This document shows, piece after piece, positions 51,659 through 60,068 of a stretch of 64,000 nucleotides of DNA. Position numbers and translations under genes: made by a program. The stretch is from Pseudomonadaceae bacterium. GTDB lineage: Bacteria; Pseudomonadota; Gammaproteobacteria; Pseudomonadales; Azotimanducaceae. Under the pieces are notes generated by a model that saw nothing but the letters and a program-made list of their open reading frames with translations, had not been told where the DNA came from and made no database searches. Within the stretch, counting starts at the first letter, position 1. Every line of letters starts with the position of its first letter. The stretch is from the NCBI GenBank assembly GCA_024743435.1, contig JANSWO010000011.1, forward strand, positions 62,001-126,000, given 5' to 3'.

Positions 51659-52579
51659 CTATGCACCGGTTTTGTGCGTCGCTTCGATCTTGCTCTGAAT
51701 GTGGGCGCCTGCGGTGGTGTCGGTGAACATGGCGGGGCATTGCGCGCTGGTGCAGCTGGCCAGACATTGCACGTTCACGTCGCTGTCTGGATCCACGAAG
51801 AATGCAATTGACTGCCGGTCTGCTACACCGCTGCGCGGTAGCACGCGGTGGATCGTGGAGGGGTAGCGGTTGTTGCTCCAGTGCGCCATCAAATCCCCAG
51901 TGTTAAGTACCGCCGCCCCGTCGATGGGCTCGAAGTCGAGCCAGCTACCATCGTCCTGGCGCAACTGGAGTCCGCCGATTGCGTCCTGAAACAGCAACGT
52001 GATCGAGCCGTAGTCGGTGTGTGCACCCGCGCCCATTTGGGCCTGCCGCTCGCCAACGAGTGCGGCCGGGTAGTACAGGTAGCGCAGAGAGGTGTTCTGA
52101 CCGTCGTGTTTGCGGTTGAAGAAGTCATCCGGAACGTCCAACGCCCGGGCGAAAACGGTGAGAACCTGGCGAGCGGCTTTGAAGCATGCGGCGTACATGG
52201 CTCGGCTGATTTCCTCAAACTCCCGACCAGGCCAATCGCTGTGCGAGTGCGGCCGGTGCAGCAGATTGCGCATGGTGAACGTTTCTTTCAGGTCGCCGGG
52301 CGCCTCAGGATCAAGTGCCTCCGCAAAAGGCCCCTGATAGCCGAAGTTGTCATCGGCGCTGCGATACAGGTAGGGCGCCTTCTTCGCCGAATCTGAAGCG
52401 AAAAACTCGGCCGCCAGATCGAAGGCTCTCGTGCGCAGAGATCGTGGCACTGCGTGCAGGTTAGCCAGCGCGACGAAGCCATGGGCAGACAGCGCGCTGT
52501 CCAGTTCGCTGGCGAGCGCATCGATGCTTGCGTTGTCTTGCTCGTCGAATCCGCCGAAGTCCACCAGGTGAATCGACAT
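51659..52579 (-). CDS. 2-oxoglutarate/Fe(II) oxygenase, isopenicillin-N-synthase family
   Basis: A protein of 306 residues. The N-terminal DIOX_N region holds LSAHGFVALANLHAVP. The double-stranded beta helix has AGAHTDYGSITLLFQ near residue 188 (His-x-Asp), distal His in STIHRVLPRSG near residue 243, and the Arg-Ser pair RQSIAFF. The length fits the family. Placed between the receptor operon and puuE, within a purine island, a purine or pyrimidine base is a plausible substrate, as thymine-7-hydroxylase belongs to this family; that is inference. It is divergent from puuE across 112 bp. Confidence 0.86.
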   Translation of the reverse strand: MSIHLVDFGGFDEQDNASIDALASELDSALSAHGFVALANLHAVPRSLRTRAFDLAAEFFASDSAKKAPYLYRSADDNFGYQGPFAEALDPEAPGDLKETFTMRNLLHRPHSHSDWPGREFEEISRAMYAACFKAARQVLTVFARALDVPDDFFNRKHDGQNTSLRYLYYPAALVGERQAQMGAGAHTDYGSITLLFQDAIGGLQLRQDDGSWLDFEPIDGAAVLNTGDLMAHWSNNRYPSTIHRVLPRSGVADRQSIAFFVDPDSDVNVQCLASCTSAQCPAMFTDTTAGAHIQSKIEATHKTGA

Positions 52580-52691
52580 GTTGGCTCCTCGTTCGGGTTG
52601 TCGCTGTGCGCCCCCAGTGTATCCCGACTAACGTTCGATCAGCCTGGCGCGTTAGCATCTTCAATGATGTTGACCAACCGCGGCGAACTCA

Positions 52692-53621
52692 ATGACCGAC
52701 GACAACCTGCGTAGTTACCCACGAGATTTGTTCGGCTATGGCGCTAATCCGCCGCACGCGAATTGGCCGAACGGTGCCCGCATTGCGGTTCAGTTTGTCG
52801 TGAATATCGAAGAAGGCGCAGAGAACAGCGTCTTGCACGGCGATGCTGCGTCCGAGACGTTTCTGTCCGAAATCGTGGGCGCAGCGGCCTATCCCGCCCG
52901 GCACATGAGCATGGAATCGCTCTATGAATATGGTTCCCGCGCCGGCTTCTGGCGCTTGCATCGTTTGTTCGGCGAATTCGATTTTCCGGTGACTGCGTTC
53001 GGAGTTGCCATGGCGCTGGAGCGTCAACCGGAAGCCGTGCAGGCCATGCTGGCTGCCGATTGGGAGATCGCCAGCCACGGCTATCGCTGGATTGACCATC
53101 AGTTCATGGAGAAGGATGAAGAGCGTCGGCAGATTGCCAAAGCCATTGAGATACATGAGCGGGTTACGGGTTCTCGGCCGCTGGGTTGGTACACCGGTCG
53201 AGACAGCCCGAATACGCGCGAGCTTGTGCTGGAGGCGGGCGGCTTTGCCTACGACTCAGACTACTACGGTGATGACCTGCCGTTCTGGTATCGCGGTGAC
53301 CCAGGTCGCGCGGGTGAGCCACATCTCATCATTCCTTACACGTTAGATGCCAACGATATGCGCTTCTCGTCGCCCGCAGGTTTCAACAGTGGCGATCAGT
53401 TCTTCGCGTATTTGCGAGATACATTCGATGAGCTTTATCTCGAAGGTGAAAGCGCACCGAAGATGATGAGCGTTGGGCTTCACTGCCGAATAGCGGGTAA
53501 GCCAGGCCGAACTCGTGCGCTGCGGCGTTTTCTCGAACACGTCTCCGCGCACAGCGATGTGTGGGTGTGCAGACGAGTCGACATTGCGCGGCACTGGGCT
53601 TCGGTGCATCCGCCAGCCTGA
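52692..53621 (+). CDS. puuE: Allantoinase PuuE (polysaccharide-deacetylase family)
   Basis: A protein of 309 residues. The start LRSYPRDLFGYGANPPHANW is the PuuE signature, followed by FVVNIEEGAENSVLHGD, with the NodB-homology metal residues in later segments (ASHGYRWIDHQFM near residue 135; GWYTGRDSPNTRELV near residue 170). PuuE hydrolyses allantoin to allantoate in organisms lacking the classical allantoinase. It lies between the receptor operon and the xanthine dehydrogenase operon, on the opposite strand to both, supporting the assignment. Confidence 0.92.
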   Translation: MTDDNLRSYPRDLFGYGANPPHANWPNGARIAVQFVVNIEEGAENSVLHGDAASETFLSEIVGAAAYPARHMSMESLYEYGSRAGFWRLHRLFGEFDFPVTAFGVAMALERQPEAVQAMLAADWEIASHGYRWIDHQFMEKDEERRQIAKAIEIHERVTGSRPLGWYTGRDSPNTRELVLEAGGFAYDSDYYGDDLPFWYRGDPGRAGEPHLIIPYTLDANDMRFSSPAGFNSGDQFFAYLRDTFDELYLEGESAPKMMSVGLHCRIAGKPGRTRALRRFLEHVSAHSDVWVCRRVDIARHWASVHPPA

Positions 53622-53638
53622 GCGAATGCAGCAAATAT

Positions 53639-54820
53639 CTACGGCGTGATGTCGCTCCACTGGATGAGCGCTGCGCGCTCAGCGTCCGTCATGCCCGTGA
53701 GGTTACCGAGTGGCATGTAACGCGATTCGAGTGAGGTTTTAACAAGCGCCGCCTGCGCGGTGATGTCGGCCGGCGTTCGGAACAGGTAGCCGCCGGGCGG
53801 CGCTGCGAACCCGGGCTGGCTCGGTTGCTCGGCATGACATACGCCGCAGTGCGTGGTGACGATGCTCTGAATCTCACTGATCTCAACCGGCGCGCTCGGC
53901 GCAACCACGGTGCTGTTCGTTTGGCTTGCCGCCCACGCGATGGCGATGAACAGCAGCGCTGAGATGACCAGAATCAACGGTTGGGTCTTGCCCCGGTGTT
54001 TGGCGTTGAAGAAGTGGCGCGCCAGTACAGCCGTGAGTGACAGGGCCACCACAAGCAACCATGCGTGGGGATGGCCGAACAACAACGGCGTGTGGTTCGA
54101 CAGCATGCACAGCAACACAGGTAGCGTTAGGTAGTTGTTGTGCGTGGAGCGCAGCTTGGCGTTGATTGCGCGCTCCGCGGGAGGCGGCGTTCCAGCTTCT
54201 ATGGCGGCGACGAGGGCTTTCTGAGAAGGAATGATGCCGAGAAATACATTCGCTGCCATGATCGTGGCCAGCAGCGCGCCGACATGCAGAATGGCGGCTC
54301 GCGCTGAGAACAGTTCGAACGCGGTTGCGCTTGCCCCAGCCAGTAACACGACAAGCCCGAGAAGTTGTGCGGTCGCGTTGGCGCGCAGCGGGCTGCGCAC
54401 GAATGCTTCGTAGATTGCGAGGCCTGCGAGAAGATACGCAATGCTCGCCACGATGGTGAGACTGGGTGACACAAGCGGCCCGTCAATTTTCACCAGCGCG
54501 ACATCGGCGCGCAGGTAGAAGTAGACGATGAGTAAGGCAGTACCCGTCAGCCAGGTGCTATACGCCTCCCATTTGAACCAGTGCAACGTTGCCGGCATGG
54601 CTGGTGGCGCCAGTTTGTACTTGCCCACCTCGTAAATGCCGCCGCCGTGAATAGCCCACAACTCGCCACCCAAGCCGCGTTCCAGTTTGTCCGCGTCCGG
54701 CGTCTGCAGGCTGAGATCGAGCCAGATGAAATACAGCGACGCGCCGATCCAGGCGATGGCGGTGATGACGTGCAGGAAACGCAGCAGCAGCGTCAGCCAA
54801 TCGAGAAACACCGGATCCAT
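53639..54820 (-). CDS. puuD: Membrane urate oxidase PuuD with cytochrome c domain
   Basis: A protein of 393 residues with about eight membrane helices and a C-terminal cytochrome c domain with heme-binding CGVCH near residue 325. FLHVITAIAWIGASLYFIWLD near residue 14 and the following ALWAIHGGGIYEVGKYK-type segment match PuuD. It oxidises urate to 5-hydroxyisourate, passing electrons to the respiratory chain instead of making hydrogen peroxide. It is the last gene of the purine-degradation operon; its ATG directly abuts the guanine deaminase stop, so translation is coupled. Confidence 0.92.
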   Translation of the reverse strand: MDPVFLDWLTLLLRFLHVITAIAWIGASLYFIWLDLSLQTPDADKLERGLGGELWAIHGGGIYEVGKYKLAPPAMPATLHWFKWEAYSTWLTGTALLIVYFYLRADVALVKIDGPLVSPSLTIVASIAYLLAGLAIYEAFVRSPLRANATAQLLGLVVLLAGASATAFELFSARAAILHVGALLATIMAANVFLGIIPSQKALVAAIEAGTPPPAERAINAKLRSTHNNYLTLPVLLCMLSNHTPLLFGHPHAWLLVVALSLTAVLARHFFNAKHRGKTQPLILVISALLFIAIAWAASQTNSTVVAPSAPVEISEIQSIVTTHCGVCHAEQPSQPGFAAPPGGYLFRTPADITAQAALVKTSLESRYMPLGNLTGMTDAERAALIQWSDITP

Positions 54821-56125
54821 TCAGGCTGCGCTCCGCTTGAAAACCGTCTCGCCGTTAACGATGGTTCGCTCGATTGCCTGTTCCTCCAGCATGTAGAACG
54901 CGAGCAGTCGCTCGGTAAGGGATTTGCTGTCGCGGATGCGAGCGCCGAGCACGGTATCAGCCACTGGCGAGAGAATCGTAAGGTCCGCCTCGAAGCCTTT
55001 GGCAACCTGGCCGATCTTGTCTGCCAGATGCAGTATTCGCGCATTGCCGGTTGTTGCCGTATGCAGCGCGGCGAGTGGGTGCCAGTTCTGCCCGGTCAGC
55101 TGGGCGACCTTGTAGCCTTCGCCCAGCGTGCGCAGCATGGAAAAACTGGTGCCGCCGCCCACATCGGTAGCAACACCCATGTTCACTCCGGCGTCGCGTA
55201 GTCGCGCGAGGTCCAGCAGGCCGCTGCCGAGAAACAGGTTAGACGTCGGACAGAACGCGATAGACGAGCCAGCATCGGACAACCTTGCATGTTCGCGGTC
55301 GGACAAATGAATGCCATGGGCGAACACGCTACGCGCGCCGACCATGCCGAAGCGGTCGTAAACGTCGACATAGTCGGTTGCATCCGGAAACAGCGATAGC
55401 GTGTAGGCAATTTCATTCGGGTGTTCGGACAAATGCGTGTGCAGGTAGATGCTCTCGTCGCGAGCCAGCAGTTCACCGGCGCGCGTTAGCTGCTCGTCAG
55501 TACAGGTAATCGCGAAGCGCGGCGTGACGGCGTAGGACAGGCGACCCTGGCCGTGCCAGCGTTCGATCAGCGCAGCGGATTCGGCAATGCCGTCGCCTGG
55601 ACCGTCGCATAAGCCGGCGGGTGCTTCGCGATTCATCAGCACCTTGCCAGCGATCAGACGAACGTTGCGTTTGCTGGCCGCGGAAAACAGAGCGTCGGTT
55701 GAATGCGCGTGCACGCTCGTGAACGTGAGTGACGTGGTGGTGCCATGGCTGAACAGCCGATCCAGGAACGCCTCGGCTTTGAGCTGCGCCAGTTCCTGCG
55801 ATGCGTACGCAAGCTCAGCCGGAAAGGCGTAGCTGTCGAGCCACTCCATCAACTGACTACCGTAGCTGCCGATGATATCCATCTGCGGGTAGTGGATGTG
55901 GGTGTCGATCAGGCCAGGGATGATCAGGCCTTGGGTTGTCTCGCAGTTGCCCAGGTCGCCGCCGTCGCGTTGGTATTCATGAGCATCGACGACTGCTGAT
56001 ATGGTGCCATCATCGATGCGCACTACCGCGTCGGGCAGATGGTTGACCCCGGGGTGAGATTCGCCGTCAGGCGGCGTGTCGCCCGAGAAGCTCAGCACCT
56101 CTCCACGTAGTAAGAGTGCGGCCAT
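54821..56125 (-). CDS. guaD: Guanine deaminase
   Basis: A protein of 434 residues of the amidohydrolase family. Zinc-site marks are DTHIHYPQ near residue 77, LHTHLSEHPNE near residue 228, and FAHGIHL near residue 268; a late aspartate in TDVGGGTSFSML near residue 318. These match guanine deaminases, which convert guanine to xanthine and ammonia. Its product would feed the xanthine dehydrogenase encoded upstream. The start overlaps the uraH stop by one base (TGATG). Confidence 0.92.
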   Translation of the reverse strand: MAALLLRGEVLSFSGDTPPDGESHPGVNHLPDAVVRIDDGTISAVVDAHEYQRDGGDLGNCETTQGLIIPGLIDTHIHYPQMDIIGSYGSQLMEWLDSYAFPAELAYASQELAQLKAEAFLDRLFSHGTTTSLTFTSVHAHSTDALFSAASKRNVRLIAGKVLMNREAPAGLCDGPGDGIAESAALIERWHGQGRLSYAVTPRFAITCTDEQLTRAGELLARDESIYLHTHLSEHPNEIAYTLSLFPDATDYVDVYDRFGMVGARSVFAHGIHLSDREHARLSDAGSSIAFCPTSNLFLGSGLLDLARLRDAGVNMGVATDVGGGTSFSMLRTLGEGYKVAQLTGQNWHPLAALHTATTGNARILHLADKIGQVAKGFEADLTILSPVADTVLGARIRDSKSLTERLLAFYMLEEQAIERTIVNGETVFKRSAA

Positions 56126-56457
56126 CAGCTGCCCCGGTAGGTGGAATAGCCGTAGCGGTTGAGTAGCAATGGCACGTGGTAGTGACGTTCTTCATCTGCA
56201 ATGAACTCGACACGAACCTCGGGATAAAAACAGCTCATCTCTTGAGCTGCGTACCAGACACTCACTTCAAAGACGAGGCTGTAGGTACCTCCCGGTAGTG
56301 CGCTCACACCCGGCCACGCAGTGATGCGGCCGTCATCGTCGGTGGATACCTGGCCGATCAGATCGCCATCGGCGTTCGCGAGCGCTACAACCAGACCCGT
56401 GGCGGGCAGGCCGGAATCCAGATCGAGGACATGGGTGGAAAGGGTGAATTGGCTCAT
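56125..56457 (-). CDS. uraH: 5-hydroxyisourate hydrolase (transthyretin-like)
   Basis: A protein of 110 residues. It starts with LSTHVLDLDSGLPATG (TLP signature) and ends with the YRGS tetrapeptide, both diagnostic for UraH. YYSFY-type residues appear in ERHYHVPLLLNRYGYSTYRGS at the end. It hydrolyses 5-hydroxyisourate to OHCU, which is then decarboxylated by UraD. Its ATG overlaps the uraD stop (ATGA). Both enzymes follow PuuD in the pathway. Confidence 0.95.
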   Translation of the reverse strand: MSQFTLSTHVLDLDSGLPATGLVVALANADGDLIGQVSTDDDGRITAWPGVSALPGGTYSLVFEVSVWYAAQEMSCFYPEVRVEFIADEERHYHVPLLLNRYGYSTYRGS

Positions 56458-56966
56458 GGCGAGTTACTCAATAGGCTACGCAGGCGTAGCTCGGTGATCT
56501 TCTGTTGTTCGTCGGCGGCGGTCATCATCTCATCTTCTGTACTGCGGTCGATGCGGGCTTGCAGCAGGGCAAGCATCTGTTCTGCGCTTTTGCCGCTGGC
56601 GAAGACGATGAAAATAAAACCGTGTCGCTTCTGGTAGCGCACGTTTTCCTCGGCCAGGGTTCTGATGACGTCGTCCGTTGCAGCAAGCACCTGGCCCTGC
56701 TCGGCGGTCGCTCGGTCGCCCGATTGAGCATAACGCTCACGCAACAGTTCAACGTCGCCGATCAGTGGATGCGCCGCAAAAGCTTCGAGACGATCAGCGT
56801 CAGTCACCGAGTTCCAGAGCGCACGGCTTCTCTCGATGGCGATCTCTATGGAGGGGAACGGCCGGCTGTCGGTCATTGCCTTCGACCAGCGCTCGCTTGC
56901 ACAGCAGTCAAAGAACGCCTGCCGTGCGGCGTCAGCAGATGCCTGGTTCAGCTCATCCAGCGTCAT
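56454..56966 (-). CDS. uraD: OHCU decarboxylase
   Basis: A protein of 170 residues. FDCCASERWSKAM near residue 18, FAAHPLIGD near residue 70 (catalytic His in HP-I-G-D), and YQKRHGFIFIVFASGK near residue 115 are the UraD signatures. It decarboxylates OHCU to S-allantoin. Longer in-frame starts extend further into xdhC; ATG at 56966 gives MTLDELNQ, a typical UraD beginning, and still overlaps xdhC by 14 bases. Confidence 0.93.
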   Translation of the reverse strand: MTLDELNQASADAARQAFFDCCASERWSKAMTDSRPFPSIEIAIERSRALWNSVTDADRLEAFAAHPLIGDVELLRERYAQSGDRATAEQGQVLAATDDVIRTLAEENVRYQKRHGFIFIVFASGKSAEQMLALLQARIDRSTEDEMMTAADEQQKITELRLRSLLSNSP

Positions 56967-57774
56967 GAGTTTGCACGAGCTGTTCTTTGATCTGGCGCCA
57001 GCTGAGGTTGTTGTCACTGGATTCGATTGCGGGCGTTAGCCTCAGTAGCTCGGCGACAACGGCCACAGCAACCGCGCCCGGATGTTTGCCTGGAAGGTCA
57101 GCGCCAATCGGGCAGCGCACGCGAGCAAGTTCGTCGGGCGAAAATCCATCCTTCGAAAGGCGCGCCGAAAATCGTTGCCACTTCGTCTCACTGCCAATGA
57201 GGCCAATCCCGTCCGCGCCCTGGCTGAGGGCGGCGCTCACCAGCGCGTAGTCAAGCTGGTGATCGTGGGTGAGCACCAGCGGGTGCGCGCCTGTTTCAAC
57301 GGCGCGGGTCATCGCTTGCGCTGGGCTTGTGAGAACTGTGCAGGCTACTCCGGATTCATCGGCTTGCTCGTCCCGGCTATCCCACCATTCGACCTGCGCG
57401 TTCATGTCGGCCAGAAGCCGAACGACCCGTCGGCCCACATGTCCGGCACCGAATACGGCGGCGCGAAGAACGGGGTGGGCAAAACACTCCAGAAGTATCG
57501 TGACGCTGCCGCCACAGCACTGGGCAGTGGCAGCGGCGAGAGGGAAGTGCGAAATGGTTGTCGTGTTCTCACCGCGCGCAATGAGAGCGCGCGCTTGCTC
57601 GCACACCTGATGTTCGAGTTGTCCGCCGCCGATACTGTCGTCCGTGCCGAGCGCCGTGATGACCATCTTGGTGCCGCTGTCTCGCGGCGCGGAGCCAGTG
57701 GTGGCCAGCACAGTGGCAATCGCGTACGCCGTTCCGTCTGCCGCGTACTCTGCGATGGCGCGATGCCAATGCAT
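56953..57774 (-). CDS. xdhC: Xanthine dehydrogenase accessory protein XdhC
   Basis: A protein of 273 residues. ATVLATTGSAPRDSGTKMVI near residue 20 and IGGGQLEHQV near residue 48 form the XdhC N domain; FGAGHVGRRVVRLLADMNAQVEWWDSRD (from residue 110, shown here as one Rossmann region in parts) is the C domain. XdhC binds and sulfurates the molybdenum cofactor before insertion into XdhB. It follows xdhB with a one-base overlap (TAATG), and overlaps uraD by 14 bases. Confidence 0.93.
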   Translation of the reverse strand: MHWHRAIAEYAADGTAYAIATVLATTGSAPRDSGTKMVITALGTDDSIGGGQLEHQVCEQARALIARGENTTTISHFPLAAATAQCCGGSVTILLECFAHPVLRAAVFGAGHVGRRVVRLLADMNAQVEWWDSRDEQADESGVACTVLTSPAQAMTRAVETGAHPLVLTHDHQLDYALVSAALSQGADGIGLIGSETKWQRFSARLSKDGFSPDELARVRCPIGADLPGKHPGAVAVAVVAELLRLTPAIESSDNNLSWRQIKEQLVQTHDAG

Positions 57775-60068
57775 TAGCGTTGCTCGCCTTGAGTCATAGC
57801 CTGCTGTGCGGCCCAGTAGACCTGCTCTGGCGTCGCCGGTGCCGACAGGCCTGGCAAACTCTTGTAGTTCCCGGCGGCACAGGCAGCGTCACGCAGCGCA
57901 CACCAGGCTGATATCGCCAGCATCAGCGGCGGCTCGCCCACGGCTTTCGAGCGGTAGATGGTAGGTCGAGGATTTGGCGCGTTGAAGAAGTCGACGTTGA
58001 ATTGCTCCGGGCAGTTGTCAGCGGTTGGGATTTTGTAGTTCGCTGGGCTGTTCGATATCAATCTACCTGCATCGTCCCACAACAGCTCTTCCGTGGTCAG
58101 CCAACCGAGGCCCTGGATAAAGCCGCCTTCGATCTGGCCAAGATCCACTGCCGGGTTAAGAGACTCACCGACGTCGTGCAGGATGTCGGTGCGCAACAGC
58201 CGATATTCACCCGTCATCGTGTCGATCATCACTTCGCTGGCGGCTGCGCCATTGGCGTAGTAGAAGAACGGACTGCCTTTGCCGGCTTCTTTGTCGAAGT
58301 GAATGTCCGGCGTTTTGTAGAAGCCAGCAACGCTCAGCTGAACGCGCGCGAGGTAGGCGGCTTTGATCAACTCATCGAAGGGTAGCGATTGCGTGCCACA
58401 TGACACGATGCCATTTGCGAAGACGAGTTCCTGATCTTTGCTCCAGCCCAAATCGTTGCGCGCGAAACTCACCAGCCGGCTTTTGAGTTGATTACAGGCA
58501 TCCAGCGCCGCCATGCCGTTCAGATCGCTGCCGGATGATGCGGCGGTGGGTGAGCCGTTCGGGACTTTGTCCGTTTGCGTTGCGCCGAGCACAATCTTAG
58601 TAAGCGGCAGGCCCAGAGAACGCGACACGACTTGGGCGACCTTGGTAAACAGGCCCTGGCCCATCTCGGTGCCAGCATGATTGATCTCAACGCTGCCATC
58701 GCGAAACACATTCAGCAGAGCCCCGGCCTGGTTTAAGTGGGTCGCCGTGAACGAGATACCAAACTGCACCGGGGTCAGCGCGAGGCCTTTCTTGAGGTTG
58801 GTTGATTCGGTGTTGAAAGCACGTGCCTCGGCCTGCCGCTCTGTGTAGCGACAGTTCTTTGCGAGCTGGCTCATGAGATCCGCCAGCATGTGCTGTTCGA
58901 CTTTTTGCCCGTAAGGCGTCGTATCCCTGCCAGGCGCATATAGATTTCGAAGCCGCAGCGTGAGCGGGTCGATGCCCGTTGCAAACGCCAACTCATCCAT
59001 TGCGGCCTCAATGGCAATCATGCCTTGAGGCCCGCCAAAACCGCGAAACGCTGTGTGCGACACCGTATTGGTGCGGCACCGATAGCCGGTGATCTCTGCC
59101 TTCGGTGTGTAGTAGCCGTTCATCGCGTGGAACATGGCGCGATCGACGATGCCTTCGGACAGATCCGGTGAGAAGCCGCACTTGCCTGCGAGTTCCATCT
59201 CGACGTTCGTCAGCAATCCGTCTTCGTCACAACTCACGCGGTAGCTTGCGTCGAAGTCGTGCCGCTTACCCGTCATGACCATATCGTCGTGACGAGGCAT
59301 TCGATATTTCACGGGGTGACCGGTGCGCTGTGCAAACAGTGCCGCCAAACAGGCGACCGGCGCTGCCTGGGTTTCTTTGCCACCGAAGCCGCCGCCCATG
59401 CGGCGCGTGACGACTCGCACGTTATGCATCGACAGACCCAGCACATCGGCTACCTGGTGTTGAATGTCGTCCGGGTGTTGCGTTGATGAATGCACCCGCA
59501 GCGCGCCGTGTTCCTCGACGATGGCCAGTGCCGCCTGCCCCTCAAGATAGAAATGCTCCTGGCCGCGAATCGTGAGCGTGCCGTCGATGCTTGTTGTCGC
59601 CTCGGTTTCGATGCCTTCATCGTGTCGCCAGGTTCGAGTCGGCAGCACAAAATCTCCTGCATCGATCGCGGCGGCGGAGGACAGCTGCGCCCTCTCTTCG
59701 ATGAGGTCAATGTTGGCCAGCTTCACGGCTTGTTGGGCGAGCCTCAGGGAGGTAGCAGCGACAGCAAACACCGGCTGCCGTGCGTACTCGACTCGACCGT
59801 CGGCCAGCAAGGGGTCGCCCGGGTAAACCGCACCGATGTCGAGCTTGCCGGGCACGTCTTCAGCCGTGACCACGTCAATGACACCCGGAGCTGTTCGCAC
59901 AGCGGCAAGATCACAGCGGCTGATTTGGCCGCAGATTGAGTCAGTGCTTCCGACAGCGACATGCAGCGTGTTTGCGGGAGCCGGGATGTCGTCGATATAG
60001 CGCGCATCGCCCGTGACGTGACCGAGCGCTGACTCGTGTGGTTGGGCCCGGCTGGTCTGCAGGCTCAT
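57774..60068 (-). CDS. xdhB: Xanthine dehydrogenase molybdenum-binding subunit XdhB
   Basis: A protein of 764 residues. Mo-pterin binding marks are MGGGFGGKET near residue 222, the FRGFGGPQGMIAIE segment near residue 340, and the late catalytic-Glu segment KAVGEPPLMLA near residue 725. ALGHVTGDARYIDDIPAP near residue 14 is the Ald_Xan_dh_C type beginning. It hydroxylates hypoxanthine and xanthine to urate, with electrons passed to XdhA. Start overlaps the xdhA stop (ATGA). Confidence 0.95.
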   Translation of the reverse strand: MSLQTSRAQPHESALGHVTGDARYIDDIPAPANTLHVAVGSTDSICGQISRCDLAAVRTAPGVIDVVTAEDVPGKLDIGAVYPGDPLLADGRVEYARQPVFAVAATSLRLAQQAVKLANIDLIEERAQLSSAAAIDAGDFVLPTRTWRHDEGIETEATTSIDGTLTIRGQEHFYLEGQAALAIVEEHGALRVHSSTQHPDDIQHQVADVLGLSMHNVRVVTRRMGGGFGGKETQAAPVACLAALFAQRTGHPVKYRMPRHDDMVMTGKRHDFDASYRVSCDEDGLLTNVEMELAGKCGFSPDLSEGIVDRAMFHAMNGYYTPKAEITGYRCRTNTVSHTAFRGFGGPQGMIAIEAAMDELAFATGIDPLTLRLRNLYAPGRDTTPYGQKVEQHMLADLMSQLAKNCRYTERQAEARAFNTESTNLKKGLALTPVQFGISFTATHLNQAGALLNVFRDGSVEINHAGTEMGQGLFTKVAQVVSRSLGLPLTKIVLGATQTDKVPNGSPTAASSGSDLNGMAALDACNQLKSRLVSFARNDLGWSKDQELVFANGIVSCGTQSLPFDELIKAAYLARVQLSVAGFYKTPDIHFDKEAGKGSPFFYYANGAAASEVMIDTMTGEYRLLRTDILHDVGESLNPAVDLGQIEGGFIQGLGWLTTEELLWDDAGRLISNSPANYKIPTADNCPEQFNVDFFNAPNPRPTIYRSKAVGEPPLMLAISAWCALRDAACAAGNYKSLPGLSAPATPEQVYWAAQQAMTQGEQR

